64,000 bases of DNA from Pyxidicoccus trucidator (GCF_010894435.1 NZ_JAAIXZ010000007.1:343339-407338); one strand, 5' to 3'; positions 26,701-35,440 are shown, counted from the stretch's first letter. Program-made: numbers and translations. Notes: generated by a model from the sequence alone, not told the origin.

Positions 26701-29516
26701 AGCTGGAGGGCGAGGGCCGTTACTACTGGTGGGGCGAGGGCTCGCGCGTGGACCAGACGCCGCGTCCGCTCAAGCCCACGTCGCTGGACGTGGCGCTGCC
26801 GGCGAAGGCCCGCGTGGGGCAGCCCGTCGCGGTGAAGCTGAAGGCCCCGTACAAGGGCCGCATCCTCTTCACGGCGGAGACGGACCGCGTGCTCGCCACC
26901 GAGTGGAAGGCGGTGGAGCCCGGCGAGGTGTCGTGGACCTTCACGCCCTCGGGCTTCGCGCCCAACGTCTACGTGAGCGCCTTCCTGGTGAAGGACCCGC
27001 ACCTGGAGTCCGCCGAGGCCTTCATGCCGGACCGCGCCTTCGGCGTGGGCAGCGTGCCGCTGGAGCCGGTGGACTACACGCAGGCGGTGACGATGAACGT
27101 GCCCAAGGAGGTCCGCTCCAACGACACGCTGACGGTGGACCTGGACCTGGGCGCGGTGGAGGGGCCCACCTTCGCCACGGTGGCGGTGGTGGACGAGGGC
27201 ATCCTCTCCCTCACGCGCTTCCAGAGTCCGGACCCGCTCAAGCAGCTCTTCACCAAGCGCGCGCTGGGCGTGGACACGTTTGAAACCATCGGCTGGACGC
27301 TGCTGGTGCCGCCGGGGGGCAACTCGCGCTCCACGGGTGGTGACGGCGAGGGGGATGCCTCTGGCCGGGTGCAGCCCGTCAAGCCGGTGGCGCTGTGGAG
27401 CGGCCTGGTGGCGGTGCCCGCCAACGGCAAGCTGCGCGTGCCCTTCAAGCTGCCGCAGTACCGGGGCGCGGTGCGGGTGATGGCGGTGACGGCGGGCGCG
27501 AAGCGCATCGGCAGCGCCAGCGCGCAGGTGCTCGTGAGAGACCCGCTGGTGCTCCAGACGACGCTGCCGCGCTTCCTCACGCAGAACGACGAAATCCAGG
27601 TGCCCGTCTTCGTCACCAACCTGTCCGGCAAGGCGCAGGACGTGAAGGTGACGCTGGCCACGGAGTCCCTGCCGGTGCCCGGCCTGGCCCCGGTGGCGAC
27701 GGCGACCGCCCCCGTGCAGCTGCTCGGCAAGAGCGAGGGCCGCGTCCGGCTGGAGGATGGGAAGTCCACCACCCTCGTCTTCCAGGCGAAGGCGGTGCAG
27801 GCGGTGGGCGCGGCGCGGATGACGGTGACGGTGGAGGGCGGCGGCCACACCTCGCGCGAGACGCTGGACGTGCCGCTGTCTCCCGCGGGCCCGCGCGTGC
27901 GGAACGTGCAGCAAATCGAGCTGGCACAGGGGACGACGGACGTCTCGAAGTACCTCAAGGGCTGGGTGCCCACCACGGAGCGCTCCACGCTGTGGGTGAC
28001 GGCCAACCCGTATGCGCGCTCGCTCCAGCACCTCTCGTACCTGGTGCAGTACCCGTACGGGTGCGTGGAGCAGACGACGTCCTCCACGCGGCCGCTGCTG
28101 TTCGTGTCGGAGCTGCTGGACGACGTGGACCCGACGCTGAAGCAGGGCAAGGACGTGGGGGAGATGGTGCTGGCGGGCATCAACCGCGTGCTCTCCATGC
28201 AGACGCCGTCGGGTGGCTTCGCCTACTGGCCGGGCCACACGGAGCCGGTGGACTGGGGCACGGCCTACGCCACGCACATGCTGCTGGACGCGCAGAAGCT
28301 GAAGTATCCCGTGCCGCAGGACCGGCTGGACGACGCCCTGACGTGGATGGGCAACGAGCTGAACAACTACGAGGGACGCACGGACCGGCACGGCGGCTAC
28401 AGCGCGAGCTCCGAGGCGTACATGCACTACGTGCTGGCGCTGGGCGGCAAGGGGCGCAAGGCGCGGGTGCAGAAGATGGTGGAGACGCTGACCGAGCGCG
28501 CGAAGAAGACGCCGCTGACGGGTGAGGACCTGGAGCAGGACTACATGCTCAAGGCCGCGCTGTGGCTGGCGGGGGACCGCCGCTACGAGAAGGAGCTGCG
28601 CAGCCCGGACCTGTCGCCCGTCACCGACGAGCGGAAGAACAACTGGTCCTTCTACTCGGACCGGCGGCGGCGCGGCTTCATGCTGAGCACCTTCCAGGAC
28701 CTCTTCGGCAACGACGCGGCGGGCGAGCCGCTGGCGCGCATGGTGGCCGAGGCGCTCCAGGGGCAGCGCAGCAGCTGGTACACGACGCAGGAGCTGGTGT
28801 GGGGAGTCACGGGCCTGGGCAAGCGGCTCCAGGGCGTGGCCTCCAACTTCGCTCCGCCGGTGCTCATGGCGGACGGCAAGGTGGTGGCGCCGACGCAGGG
28901 CAAGGACTCGCGCGGGTCGGACCGCACGTGGGCGCTGGTCCGCGCCAGCGAGCGCAACGGCCTGCAGCTGGAGGTGAAGACCAAGGACGAGGGGAAGCTG
29001 TACCTCGTGCTCAGCAGCGAGGGCGTGCGCACGGACGGGCAGGTGGCGACGGGCGGCGAGGGGCTCGTGTTGACGCGCACGTGGCGGAAGCTGGACGGCA
29101 CGGCGCTGGACGTGCGCTCGGGGCCGGTGGCGCTGGCGGACCTCGTCTACGTGGAGCTGCAGCTGACCAACACCACGGCGGAGCGCGTGCAGAACATCGC
29201 CCTGGTGGACCGGCTGCCGGCGGGCTGGGAAATCGAGAACGCGCGGCTGGGCCGGGGCGGCGGCACGAGCTGGATTGACGCCGACTCGCAGTGGACGCCG
29301 GACTACGTGAACATCCGCGATGACCGCATGGAGGTGTTTGGCAGCCTGGGCGCGCGCGAGTCGAAGAAGGTCACCTACGCGGTGCGGGCGGTGACGGCGG
29401 GCTCCTTCACCCTGCCGTCGGCCGAGGCGGAGGCCATGTATGACCCGCGGCTGTGGGCGCGGGAGCTGGCCGCCACGGTGCAGGTGTCCGGTCCGTGGAA
29501 GGACAACCTGCTCTAG
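23784..29516 (+). CDS. Bacterial alpha-2-macroglobulin family lipoprotein
   Basis: A 1910-residue periplasmic lipoprotein (lipobox LAGC after a signal peptide, then a Pro/Ala-rich linker) of the YfhM/ECAM type. It traps foreign proteases: cleavage of a bait region exposes a thioester that links to the attacker. The thioester motif YGCVEQ is present with Cys at ~1427, so it is the reactive class. Upstream are MG-type beta domains, including a typical RPGDTAHVAAVLRG stretch near 635, and downstream is the thioester helical domain and a C-terminal receptor-binding-like domain (NIALVDRLPAGWEIEN). In many bacteria this gene is paired with pbpC, as it is here 0.8 kb on. The ATG at 23784 with GGAGGA was selected because the signal peptide starts there. 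Confidence 0.93.
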   Translation: MVSRSVVPQRAPRASWPLVALLVGATLAGCKQEPPKQPVTPPVAEAPAATPGTDGGPATSAAVTPPTPESVTPVIRELAVEDAVPQGIVFEFPRPVAPDEREVKKGTVVTVTPRVAGSLAWRSPSTLAFTPASGGFGFDTQYTVTLESLETATGVVKPPSEGAWSHRFTTPPFRFVRLALRQVDLLKGRVQVDVVFTGPVDLNAVRSRGTFQVEGQPLSDVKWSTVPTARNVLSAQLANPRLKPGATLRFALREGLAPAGDAKVAAPAAEGTVQLRAGKRLDITAVTRAEGSTGHYLEVSCRDVEADAPASPRESEEYDEYYWDNRNKGCTLDDGVAADAIHLTPPVKFSIAPSRKGFRIFGDFKRGPHSLRIDAGTTSQGGGMLLAPYVHAFSVPARQPQVSFASSGRYLPRSAWRNLPLQHLNLDEVELTVRHVPPENLVFWMSDDRTETVDERTSNVVAKRTLPLKSPPDTLATTYVDVASLVPSNTKGLVELSARKGDWNAATRILLTNLSLVAKRGGPAPGSTDKGEVWVWALGMESTEPLSGVEVSLVKKSGQAVARCTTVGTDGCQLKVPAPGADDSEPFALIARDGEELTYLKYSELKTEIANSDVQGEPYRAEKPYRASIWSDRGVYRPGDTAHVAAVLRGQDDKAPPSGMPVELVVVDPRERELKKVSLKTNEAGVVALDVPFEAFQDTGRYRVTLKVADRDVATYGLSVEEFVPERMKVTARTEKEGYVQGEEVPVAVEAAYLFGGSAEGSPVEVTCRLVPSEFKPKENAQYAYGVWRQDGAEPRPVTLGQVKGTLDAKGQALLRCPAQAAMGGLRSSARLTALASVFESGSGRSSVGDASTPVHPEAYYVGLQATTRKVKAGKPFTVNGVVVDWDGKLLTAAGKAPKSVEVEYLRLEEEYGYYYDESEGYERYQRYLRPMREGRVTAQVRDGRFTMDVTPGADAAGYLVRVRAGATQTDLELEGEGRYYWWGEGSRVDQTPRPLKPTSLDVALPAKARVGQPVAVKLKAPYKGRILFTAETDRVLATEWKAVEPGEVSWTFTPSGFAPNVYVSAFLVKDPHLESAEAFMPDRAFGVGSVPLEPVDYTQAVTMNVPKEVRSNDTLTVDLDLGAVEGPTFATVAVVDEGILSLTRFQSPDPLKQLFTKRALGVDTFETIGWTLLVPPGGNSRSTGGDGEGDASGRVQPVKPVALWSGLVAVPANGKLRVPFKLPQYRGAVRVMAVTAGAKRIGSASAQVLVRDPLVLQTTLPRFLTQNDEIQVPVFVTNLSGKAQDVKVTLATESLPVPGLAPVATATAPVQLLGKSEGRVRLEDGKSTTLVFQAKAVQAVGAARMTVTVEGGGHTSRETLDVPLSPAGPRVRNVQQIELAQGTTDVSKYLKGWVPTTERSTLWVTANPYARSLQHLSYLVQYPYGCVEQTTSSTRPLLFVSELLDDVDPTLKQGKDVGEMVLAGINRVLSMQTPSGGFAYWPGHTEPVDWGTAYATHMLLDAQKLKYPVPQDRLDDALTWMGNELNNYEGRTDRHGGYSASSEAYMHYVLALGGKGRKARVQKMVETLTERAKKTPLTGEDLEQDYMLKAALWLAGDRRYEKELRSPDLSPVTDERKNNWSFYSDRRRRGFMLSTFQDLFGNDAAGEPLARMVAEALQGQRSSWYTTQELVWGVTGLGKRLQGVASNFAPPVLMADGKVVAPTQGKDSRGSDRTWALVRASERNGLQLEVKTKDEGKLYLVLSSEGVRTDGQVATGGEGLVLTRTWRKLDGTALDVRSGPVALADLVYVELQLTNTTAERVQNIALVDRLPAGWEIENARLGRGGGTSWIDADSQWTPDYVNIRDDRMEVFGSLGARESKKVTYAVRAVTAGSFTLPSAEAEAMYDPRLWARELAATVQVSGPWKDNLL

Positions 29517-30196
29517 GCCAGCGTGTCCCAGAGCGCGTCGAACGCGCGGCTGAAGGGCTGCACCAGCCGCGCGTCGTCGGACACGAGCACGTTCTCATGG
29601 TTGTGCTCCGCCGCGGAGCGCGTCCAGTTGTAGCTCCCCGTGATGAGGCGCAGCCGGTCGAACACCGCGAACTTGTGATGCATATGGGCCGCGCTCCTAT
29701 CCAGCCGCACCGGCACGCCGGCGGCGCTCAGCCGCTCCATGTCGGAGCCCGCGTCGAACGCCTTGTCGTCGTCGCCCACCACCCGCAGCCGCACGCCGTT
29801 GCGGTGGGCCTCCAGCAGGGCCCGGGTGATGCGGTCATCCGTCACGGTGAAGACGCACACGTCGATGGAGCCTCGCGCCTGGTGTATCTGCTGGATGATG
29901 GCGTTGAGGGGTCCCTCGCCCGGGGAGAAGTGCGCCTCCATGCGGGACAGCTCCACGGTGCGTGGGGCATGCAGGGCCTCCACCGTCTCCTCCAGCCAGG
30001 AGATGACCTCGCGCGAGCGCGGCTCCTTCACGGAGGCGCGGGCGAGGGCGAAGGCCCGCGAGCGGAAGAGGGTAAGCAGGGCCTCGCCTGCCCGCCGCTC
30101 CATGAGCACCGCCTGGAGCGCCTGGCGCTCGGTCGGCGTCAGCCTCCGGTCCTCGAGGATGGAGGTGAGGATGGCATCGACCTCGATGGGATTCAT
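29513..30196 (-). CDS. Phospholipase D-like (single HKD) protein
   Basis: A 227-residue protein. The N-terminal ~85 residues are helical and unassigned (LTSILEDRRLTPTERQALQAVL). The C-terminal PLD domain (~95-225) has one HKD motif, HMHHKFAVFDRLRLITGSYN followed by WTRSAAEHNHENVLV. Single-HKD members dimerise to form the active site and cleave phosphodiesters in lipids (cardiolipin) or nucleic acids (Nuc, Zucchini type). No signal peptide is seen, so it acts in the cytoplasm. It is inserted, in reverse orientation, between the alpha-2-macroglobulin gene (4-bp convergent overlap) and pbpC. Confidence 0.85.
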   Translation of the reverse strand: MNPIEVDAILTSILEDRRLTPTERQALQAVLMERRAGEALLTLFRSRAFALARASVKEPRSREVISWLEETVEALHAPRTVELSRMEAHFSPGEGPLNAIIQQIHQARGSIDVCVFTVTDDRITRALLEAHRNGVRLRVVGDDDKAFDAGSDMERLSAAGVPVRLDRSAAHMHHKFAVFDRLRLITGSYNWTRSAAEHNHENVLVSDDARLVQPFSRAFDALWDTLA

Positions 30197-30255
30197 GGCG
30201 GGGGGACTCCTTGCGGGGATGCGCGTAGCATAGAGGGAACTCCGTGCTTCCGTGT

Positions 30256-30413
30256 GCCATGCCGGGGAGCCACCGCTCCATGAGTCGTGCCCGTAGCATC
30301 GCCAGGAGGCTCGCCCTCGTCACCGTGGGGCTTCAGCCGTGGCCGGGAGCCCCCGCCCCATGAGTCGCCTCCGCCGCATCGCCAGGAGGCTCGTCCTCGT
30401 CACCGTGGGGCTC
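30256..30413 (+). repeat. Imperfect ~78-bp tandem duplication of the pbpC 5' end
   Basis: Two copies, 30256-30332 and 30336-30413, are offset by 80 bases and share roughly 80% of positions, including the block GCCAGGAGGCTCG and the run TCGTCACCGTGGGGCT. The second copy holds the real pbpC start and its first codons; the first copy is a duplicate of the start region. Because 80 is not a multiple of three, the copies are in different frames. Confidence 0.85.
30280..30363 (+). CDS. Upstream mini-ORF from the duplicated pbpC start, coupled to pbpC
   Basis: A 27-codon frame in the first duplicate copy reads MSRARSIARRLALVTVGLQ and then PWPGAPAP before a TGA. It matches the pbpC N-terminus (MSRLRRIARRLVLVTVGLL) up to the end of the repeat. 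Its stop overlaps the pbpC start as ATGA at 30360-30363, so ribosomes ending on it could re-initiate on pbpC. An in-frame ATG at 30259 could extend it. It is too short for a protein role and may act as a leader peptide; translation is unproven. Confidence 0.4.
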   Translation: MSRARSIARRLALVTVGLQPWPGAPAP

Positions 30414-32732
30414 CTCGTCCTCGCGGGCGCGGGGTGGGCGGTCGCCGGGTGGGTGCCACTGCCTGAGCGGCTCTCCGCGCCGGCCTCGGTGGTGATGGAG
30501 TACCGGGACGGCACGCCGGCCCACGTCTTCCTGGCGCCGGACGAGCGCTGGCGCATCCCCACCTCGCCGGAGCGGGTGGACCCGGCCTACCTCCGCGCGC
30601 TGCTGGCGCTGGAGGACAAGCGCTTCTTCCACCACCCGGGCGTGGACCCGCTCGCGGTGGCGCGGGCCGCGGTGCGCAATGTGACGCGGGGGCGTCGGGT
30701 GTCGGGGGCGTCCACGCTCACCATGCAGCTGGTGCGCGTGCTGGAGCCCCGGCCGCGCACCTTCACGTCGAAGCTCCTCGAGTCCCTCCGGGCGGTGCAG
30801 CTGGAGCTGCGGCTGACGAAGCAGGAGGTGCTGGCGGCCTACCTCCAGTTCGTCCCCTACGGGCGCAACGTGGAGGGCGTGGAGGCGGCGTCGCTGGCGT
30901 ACTTCGGCCACACGGCGGCGCACCTGAGCCCGGCGGAAATCGCCACGCTGCTGGCGGTGCCGCAGAACCCCAACCGGCGCTTTCCCACGGCGGAGAACGC
31001 GGCGCGGCTGAAGGGCGCGCGGGACGGCGTGGCGCGGCGGCTGCTGGAGGACGACGCGCTCCCCCGGGGCCCGGCGGAGGCCACGGTGTCGCCGGAGGCG
31101 GTGCTGGCCGAGGTGCGCGCCACGCCGGTGCCGGTGTCGCTGACGCCCTTTCCCCGCGAGGCGCCGCACGTGGCGGTGTGGCTGCGGTCGCAGCGGCCGG
31201 AGCTGATGCGGCCGCGCACCACGCTGGACGCGGGCACGCAGCGGATGGTGGAGCGGCTGATGCGGGACGCGGCGGGCGGGCTGGCGTCGCGGGGCATCCA
31301 CAACGGGACGGCGGTGGTGGTGGAGCGCGAGCGCGCGGAGGTGCTCGCGCTGGTGGGCAACTTCGACTTCTTCGACGCGGAGCACGGCGGGCAGATTGCC
31401 GGCTTCGCCACGCCGCGCTCTCCGGGCTCGGCGCTCAAGCCGCTGCTGTACGCCATGGGCATCGACCAGGGGCTGGTGGGGCCGGAGCAGCTCGTGGCGG
31501 ACGTGCCCACGGCGTACGGCGGCTATGCGCCGCGCAACTTCGACGGCCGCTTCCAGGGGCTGGTGCGGCTGGAGTACGCGCTGTCGCAGTCGCTCAACAT
31601 GCCCTTCGTGAGGCTGTTGCAGCGCGTGGGCGTGGAGCGCTTCCTGGGCACGCTGCGCGCGGCGGGCGTCGCCAGCCTGGAGTCGGAGCCCGGGCACTAC
31701 GGCCTGTCCGCGGCGGTGGGCGGAATCGAGCTGACGCCGCTGGAATTGGCGGGCGTGTACGTGGCGCTGGCGGAGGATGGGCGCGCGCCACCGCTGCGGC
31801 TGCTGGCGGACGGGCAGCCGGCGGGGGCGGCGGTGGAGGTGCTGTCTCCGGGGGCGGCGTGGCTGACGCGGCGGGCGCTGTCGCTGAGGGACAGGCCGGA
31901 CTTCCCGGAGCGGCGGCGGCTGACGGGCCTGCCGGCGCGGGTGCACTGGAAGACGGGGACGAGCTTCGGGCACCGGGATGCGTGGGCGGCGGGCTCGGGG
32001 CCGAGGCACACGGCGGTGGTGTGGCTGGGGAACTTCGACCACTCGCCCAGCGTGCACCTGGTGGGGGCGGATGCGGCGGGGCCGCTGCTGTTCGACATCC
32101 TGGAGGGCGTGGGGCCGCGAGGGAAGGCGCTCCCGGACGAGGAGGTCTCGGCGCCGGAGGACCTGATGCGCGTGGAGGTGTGCGGCTACTCGGGGCACCT
32201 GCCGACGGACGCGTGCGTGCAGCGCAAGACGGTGTATGCGCGGCGCTCGGCGGTGCCCACGGGTCGCTGCCCGTATCACCAGAAGGTGGAGGTGGACGTG
32301 GCCACGGGGCTGGCGGTGGGGCCCACGTGCAGGGCGGGGCGGAAGACGGAGGAGCGGGTGTTCCTCACGTGGCCCGCCACCATCCGCCGCTGGCTGGAGG
32401 AGCAGCACCGGAGGTTGCCGGAGCCCCCCTCGGCCGCGCCCGGCTGCGAGCCCGGAGGCGCCCGCGCTGCGCCCTCGATTGTGTCTCCGGCGGAGGGGCA
32501 GGTGGCGATGCTGATTCCAGGCGTACCGGCGGAGCAGCAGGAGATGCCGCTGGAGGCGGAGGCGTCACACGAGCGGTCGCTGACGTGGTTCGTGGACGGG
32601 GCGCTGCTGGGCACGGCGCGGGCGGACGAGCGCGTGTGGTGGACGCCCTCGGTGGGCTCGCACGAAATCCTCGTCACCGACGACCGGGGGCTCACCGCGA
32701 AGCGGACGCTGGTGGTCCGCGAGCGGCGGTGA
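30360..32732 (+). CDS. pbpC: Penicillin-binding protein 1C
   Basis: A 790-residue bifunctional peptidoglycan synthase anchored by an N-terminal helix (VLVTVGLLVLAGAGWAVAGW). The glycosyltransferase domain (~55-225) has the catalytic Glu in LEDKRFFHHPGVDP (E85) and GASTLTMQLVR. The transpeptidase domain (~285-560) has SALK (Ser357, Lys360), SQSLN and KTGTS (Lys531). The C-terminal ~90 residues form the BiPBP_C beta domain that marks PbpC. PbpC commonly accompanies the alpha-2-macroglobulin lipoprotein, where it is thought to repair wall damage at sites of attack. The start codon lies in the second copy of a tandem duplication. Confidence 0.94.
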   Translation: MSRLRRIARRLVLVTVGLLVLAGAGWAVAGWVPLPERLSAPASVVMEYRDGTPAHVFLAPDERWRIPTSPERVDPAYLRALLALEDKRFFHHPGVDPLAVARAAVRNVTRGRRVSGASTLTMQLVRVLEPRPRTFTSKLLESLRAVQLELRLTKQEVLAAYLQFVPYGRNVEGVEAASLAYFGHTAAHLSPAEIATLLAVPQNPNRRFPTAENAARLKGARDGVARRLLEDDALPRGPAEATVSPEAVLAEVRATPVPVSLTPFPREAPHVAVWLRSQRPELMRPRTTLDAGTQRMVERLMRDAAGGLASRGIHNGTAVVVERERAEVLALVGNFDFFDAEHGGQIAGFATPRSPGSALKPLLYAMGIDQGLVGPEQLVADVPTAYGGYAPRNFDGRFQGLVRLEYALSQSLNMPFVRLLQRVGVERFLGTLRAAGVASLESEPGHYGLSAAVGGIELTPLELAGVYVALAEDGRAPPLRLLADGQPAGAAVEVLSPGAAWLTRRALSLRDRPDFPERRRLTGLPARVHWKTGTSFGHRDAWAAGSGPRHTAVVWLGNFDHSPSVHLVGADAAGPLLFDILEGVGPRGKALPDEEVSAPEDLMRVEVCGYSGHLPTDACVQRKTVYARRSAVPTGRCPYHQKVEVDVATGLAVGPTCRAGRKTEERVFLTWPATIRRWLEEQHRRLPEPPSAAPGCEPGGARAAPSIVSPAEGQVAMLIPGVPAEQQEMPLEAEASHERSLTWFVDGALLGTARADERVWWTPSVGSHEILVTDDRGLTAKRTLVVRERR

Positions 32733-32784
32733 GCGAGTCCCCGGGAGGGTGACACGACCCCTCGGGGCATGGGATGCAGTGACG

Positions 32785-33165
32785 ATGCAAGGCGCACCCG
32801 TGAAGCCGTGGAACCTCCGACTCGTGGGCATTGTTGGCGCCAGTGTGGTGGCGGTGTTGGGGGCACTCGCGACCGTGGGGCCCGTGAGGCTCATCCAGAT
32901 GCCCGACGGTCACTGGCTTCGCGTCCGCACTCCCGGAGCCATCAAGGTCGCGGGAGGGCGATACCGCGAATTTATCTGGGGTATCGACACAGTTGTACGG
33001 GTGGAGCTCGATACCGACGGTGATGGCCGGTACGACGTGCGAGGCGAGGACTGGCAGCGCGTGGCGCCCAGGTGGTGCTGGGCCCGTGGAGAGTCCGGCT
33101 GGGTGGCCGCCCCTCTCCAGCACTGCGTGACGGCCTGGGACCAGCTCGTGAAGGGCCACGAGTAG
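32785..33165 (+). CDS. Hypothetical membrane-anchored protein with DxDxDG motif
   Basis: A 126-residue protein with one N-terminal transmembrane helix (RLVGIVGASVVAVLGALATV) and an extracytoplasmic part holding VELDTDGDGRYDVRGEDW, whose DTDGDG resembles an EF-hand-like calcium loop. It has two Trp/Cys-containing strands near the end (PRWCWARG, PLQHCVTAW), so the two Cys may form a disulfide. An alternative GTG start at 32749 adds twelve residues, but its AGG sequence is too close to the start. It follows pbpC by 52 bases and may be co-transcribed. The function is unknown. Confidence 0.55.
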   Translation: MQGAPVKPWNLRLVGIVGASVVAVLGALATVGPVRLIQMPDGHWLRVRTPGAIKVAGGRYREFIWGIDTVVRVELDTDGDGRYDVRGEDWQRVAPRWCWARGESGWVAAPLQHCVTAWDQLVKGHE

Positions 33166-33166
33166 G

Positions 33167-33580
33167 TCAGAGAAATCGCGCGTGCAACTCTGGCGTGGGC
33201 ATGCGGCACGCCTCCGCCTTGCCGAACCAGCGGTAGCGGTTGCGCGCGATGAAGCGGTAGACGACGTCGCGGATGGGCGTGGGCACCACGACGAAGGCGT
33301 AGAACAGCTTCCACGCGCCGGGCAGCTTCCGTGCGATGCGCAGGGCCGCGCTGGAGCGCATATAGACGCGTCCATTCTCCACGAGGATGAAGCTCTGGGG
33401 CTCGGCCTCGGGCACGCGGCCCAGGGGCGCGAGCAGCGCCGCGGCCTGGGCGGACTGGAGCGCCGCGAAGCGGATTTGCGCCGACGGGTCCCGGTCGATG
33501 ATGAAATTCACAGCGCCATTGCAGAGATTGCAGACGCCGTCGAACAGCACCACCGCCGAGTCCTGCTTCGTCTCGCCCAT
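33167..33580 (-). CDS. DCC-family thiol-disulfide oxidoreductase-like protein
   Basis: A 137-residue protein of the DCC (YuxK) family: the signature FDGVCNLCNGAVNFI (CxxC at ~17-20), RFAALQSAQ, SFILVENGRVYMRSSAALRI and a C-terminal YRFIARNRYRWFG segment are all present. The fold is thioredoxin-like, and the redox role is inferred from the CxxC. It is convergent with the preceding small gene (1 base apart). Substrate and partners are unknown. Confidence 0.88.
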   Translation of the reverse strand: MGETKQDSAVVLFDGVCNLCNGAVNFIIDRDPSAQIRFAALQSAQAAALLAPLGRVPEAEPQSFILVENGRVYMRSSAALRIARKLPGAWKLFYAFVVVPTPIRDVVYRFIARNRYRWFGKAEACRMPTPELHARFL

Positions 33581-33628
33581 CCCGAGCCTCCCCCCGCTAG
33601 ATAACCTGCCGCCGGCCTCGCCGCATGT

Positions 33629-35440
33629 CTACTTCACCTCCCAGCCCTTCGTCCCGCGCTCGTAGCGCTTGCCCGACGGCAGCTCCCCGTAGAAGAGGAG
33701 GTCCTTCACCCCCACCACGGACGTGCCGTTGAACAGGCCAAGCTCGCCGTTGGCGGGCAGGTGGATTCCCAGCTCCGCGATATCGAGGCGCACGCGCTCG
33801 CCCGGGGCCACCGTCACGTCGGGCAGCACCGCGCCCGTGGGGTTGCTCACCTGCGTGGGCGCGTGGTCGCTCTGCGCCAGGCTCACCCGCAGGTTGGTGG
33901 TCAGCACCATGCCCTTCAGCGACAGCGTCGCCGACGTCCGGTTGCCCACCTCCACCCAGCCCTCGCGCGGGTCGAACGCCTCGAACACCAGCGTGGGCTT
34001 CTGCTTCGAGTACCGCTCCAGCTCCCCGAGGATGAAGGCGCGGCGCTCCTTGACGTACCGCTTCAGGTAGTCGCGGCCCGCCGCGAAGCGCTCGTAGCTC
34101 ATGTACGGGTCCGCGGCCATGTGCGGGTCGATGAGCTTGTGCAGCGAGTCGATGTACGGGCCCATCACCGCGGTGGAGAACAGCTCGTCCATCGCCTTGT
34201 CCAGCCGCGCCTCCAGCCGCTCCCGCAGCACGGGGTGCAGCACCACGCGCGTGCCCAGGTTGGAGAACACCGGCAGGTAGCCCGGGTAGGACGCCGTCTC
34301 GTTCTTTCGCTGCAGGTACATCTTCTCCACGGACGCGTCGGTAATCGTGAAGTTGAACAGCGGGTGGCGCATGTTGGCGCTGTACGTCCGCATGTCCTCC
34401 ACGGAGATGGGGTACCACCAGCGCGCGTCCACGTTGTTGAGGTCCCAGGGCACGTAGGACCACTTCGCCGTCGCGCGGTCGTAGATGAAGTAGCTCTCCG
34501 AGTCCTCCACGTAGTTGTTGGACATCAGCACGTCCAGCACCATGGAGCGCAGGTAGTGCTCCAGCTGGAAGCTCATCTCCAGCGCGGCCACCAGCTGCGG
34601 CTCCGGCGTGTGGTTGATGACGCCCATCATCGTCCAGAGCTTGTCGTCCGGCTGCGACTCGTTCGTCTTCTTCAGCCACTTGCCCTGGTAGGGCACCTTC
34701 CACGTCTTGAACTCGCAGTCCTTCCAGCCGCACCGGTAGATGTCGGCGTCGTCGTCCGCGAAGTCGTGCGCCTTGAGGAAGGCCTTGTTCACCTGCTCGA
34801 TTTCCAGGAACACGCCCTCGTATGCGCCATTGAGCTTCAGCCGCACGAACTTCGCCTTCGACGCGGGCACGCGCATGGCCTCCAGCAGGTCATACGAAAT
34901 CTTCTCCGCCAGCAGGGTGGCGTCCGCGTACTCGGCCACGAGGTTGAGCGAGGTGCGCCCCTCGAAGCGCACCTTGTCCTCGAAATTCACATTCCAGCTC
35001 TTCTTCTCGAAGTAGCGCGCGGAGGCCCCGCGCAGCCGCACCTTTATCTTGTACGTCGTCCCATTCGCCTTGAAGACGGCGTCCTGCTCCGGCGTCCACA
35101 CGTCGGCCTCGAACTTCCGCATCGCCTCCTCGGGGATGATGAGCTCGTACTCCGGCACGGAGGTCTGCACCGGCGGCAGCTTGAAGGGCCGCTCCACCTC
35201 GGGCACCGGAGGAGGAGGAGGCGGCGGCGGTGGCTCGGGCTGAGGGTCCGGGTCCGGCTGGGGCTGAGGGTCCGGGTCCGGCTCGGGGACGGGCGGTGGA
35301 CGCTCCTCCTCGGGTGGCGTCACCTGCGGAGACTCGCCCACGGGAGGCGGAGGTTGCTCGACGTTCGGAGTGTCCGTCCCGGCCCCACAGGCCCACAGGC
35401 CCAGCAACGGAAGGCAGATCAGCAGTCGTGCGTGATTCAT
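33629..35440 (-). CDS. CotH kinase family lipoprotein with Pro-rich linker
   Basis: A 603-residue lipoprotein (Cys18 in LLGLWACGAG). A long Pro/Glu/Asp linker (~25-85, with PDPDPQPQ-type repeats) spaces the protein from the membrane. The CotH domain (~90-480) includes KVRLRGASARYFEKKSWNV, a YVPWDLNNVDA catalytic-type loop and the LNGAYEGVFLEIEQV segment. The last ~110 residues (LVFEAFDPREGWVEVGN...) resemble a lamin-tail beta-sandwich. CotH enzymes phosphorylate secreted proteins in spore coats; myxobacteria form spores in fruiting bodies, so a surface or spore role is plausible but inferred. Confidence 0.87.
   Translation of the reverse strand: MNHARLLICLPLLGLWACGAGTDTPNVEQPPPPVGESPQVTPPEEERPPPVPEPDPDPQPQPDPDPQPEPPPPPPPPPVPEVERPFKLPPVQTSVPEYELIIPEEAMRKFEADVWTPEQDAVFKANGTTYKIKVRLRGASARYFEKKSWNVNFEDKVRFEGRTSLNLVAEYADATLLAEKISYDLLEAMRVPASKAKFVRLKLNGAYEGVFLEIEQVNKAFLKAHDFADDDADIYRCGWKDCEFKTWKVPYQGKWLKKTNESQPDDKLWTMMGVINHTPEPQLVAALEMSFQLEHYLRSMVLDVLMSNNYVEDSESYFIYDRATAKWSYVPWDLNNVDARWWYPISVEDMRTYSANMRHPLFNFTITDASVEKMYLQRKNETASYPGYLPVFSNLGTRVVLHPVLRERLEARLDKAMDELFSTAVMGPYIDSLHKLIDPHMAADPYMSYERFAAGRDYLKRYVKERRAFILGELERYSKQKPTLVFEAFDPREGWVEVGNRTSATLSLKGMVLTTNLRVSLAQSDHAPTQVSNPTGAVLPDVTVAPGERVRLDIAELGIHLPANGELGLFNGTSVVGVKDLLFYGELPSGKRYERGTKGWEVK

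Noticed and set aside
23688..28427. Very long minus-strand open frame opposite the alpha-2-macroglobulin gene
   Set aside because: It is the antisense shadow of a GC3-rich gene; its translation is Arg/His/Gly-rich without domains, and the plus strand encodes a complete known family.
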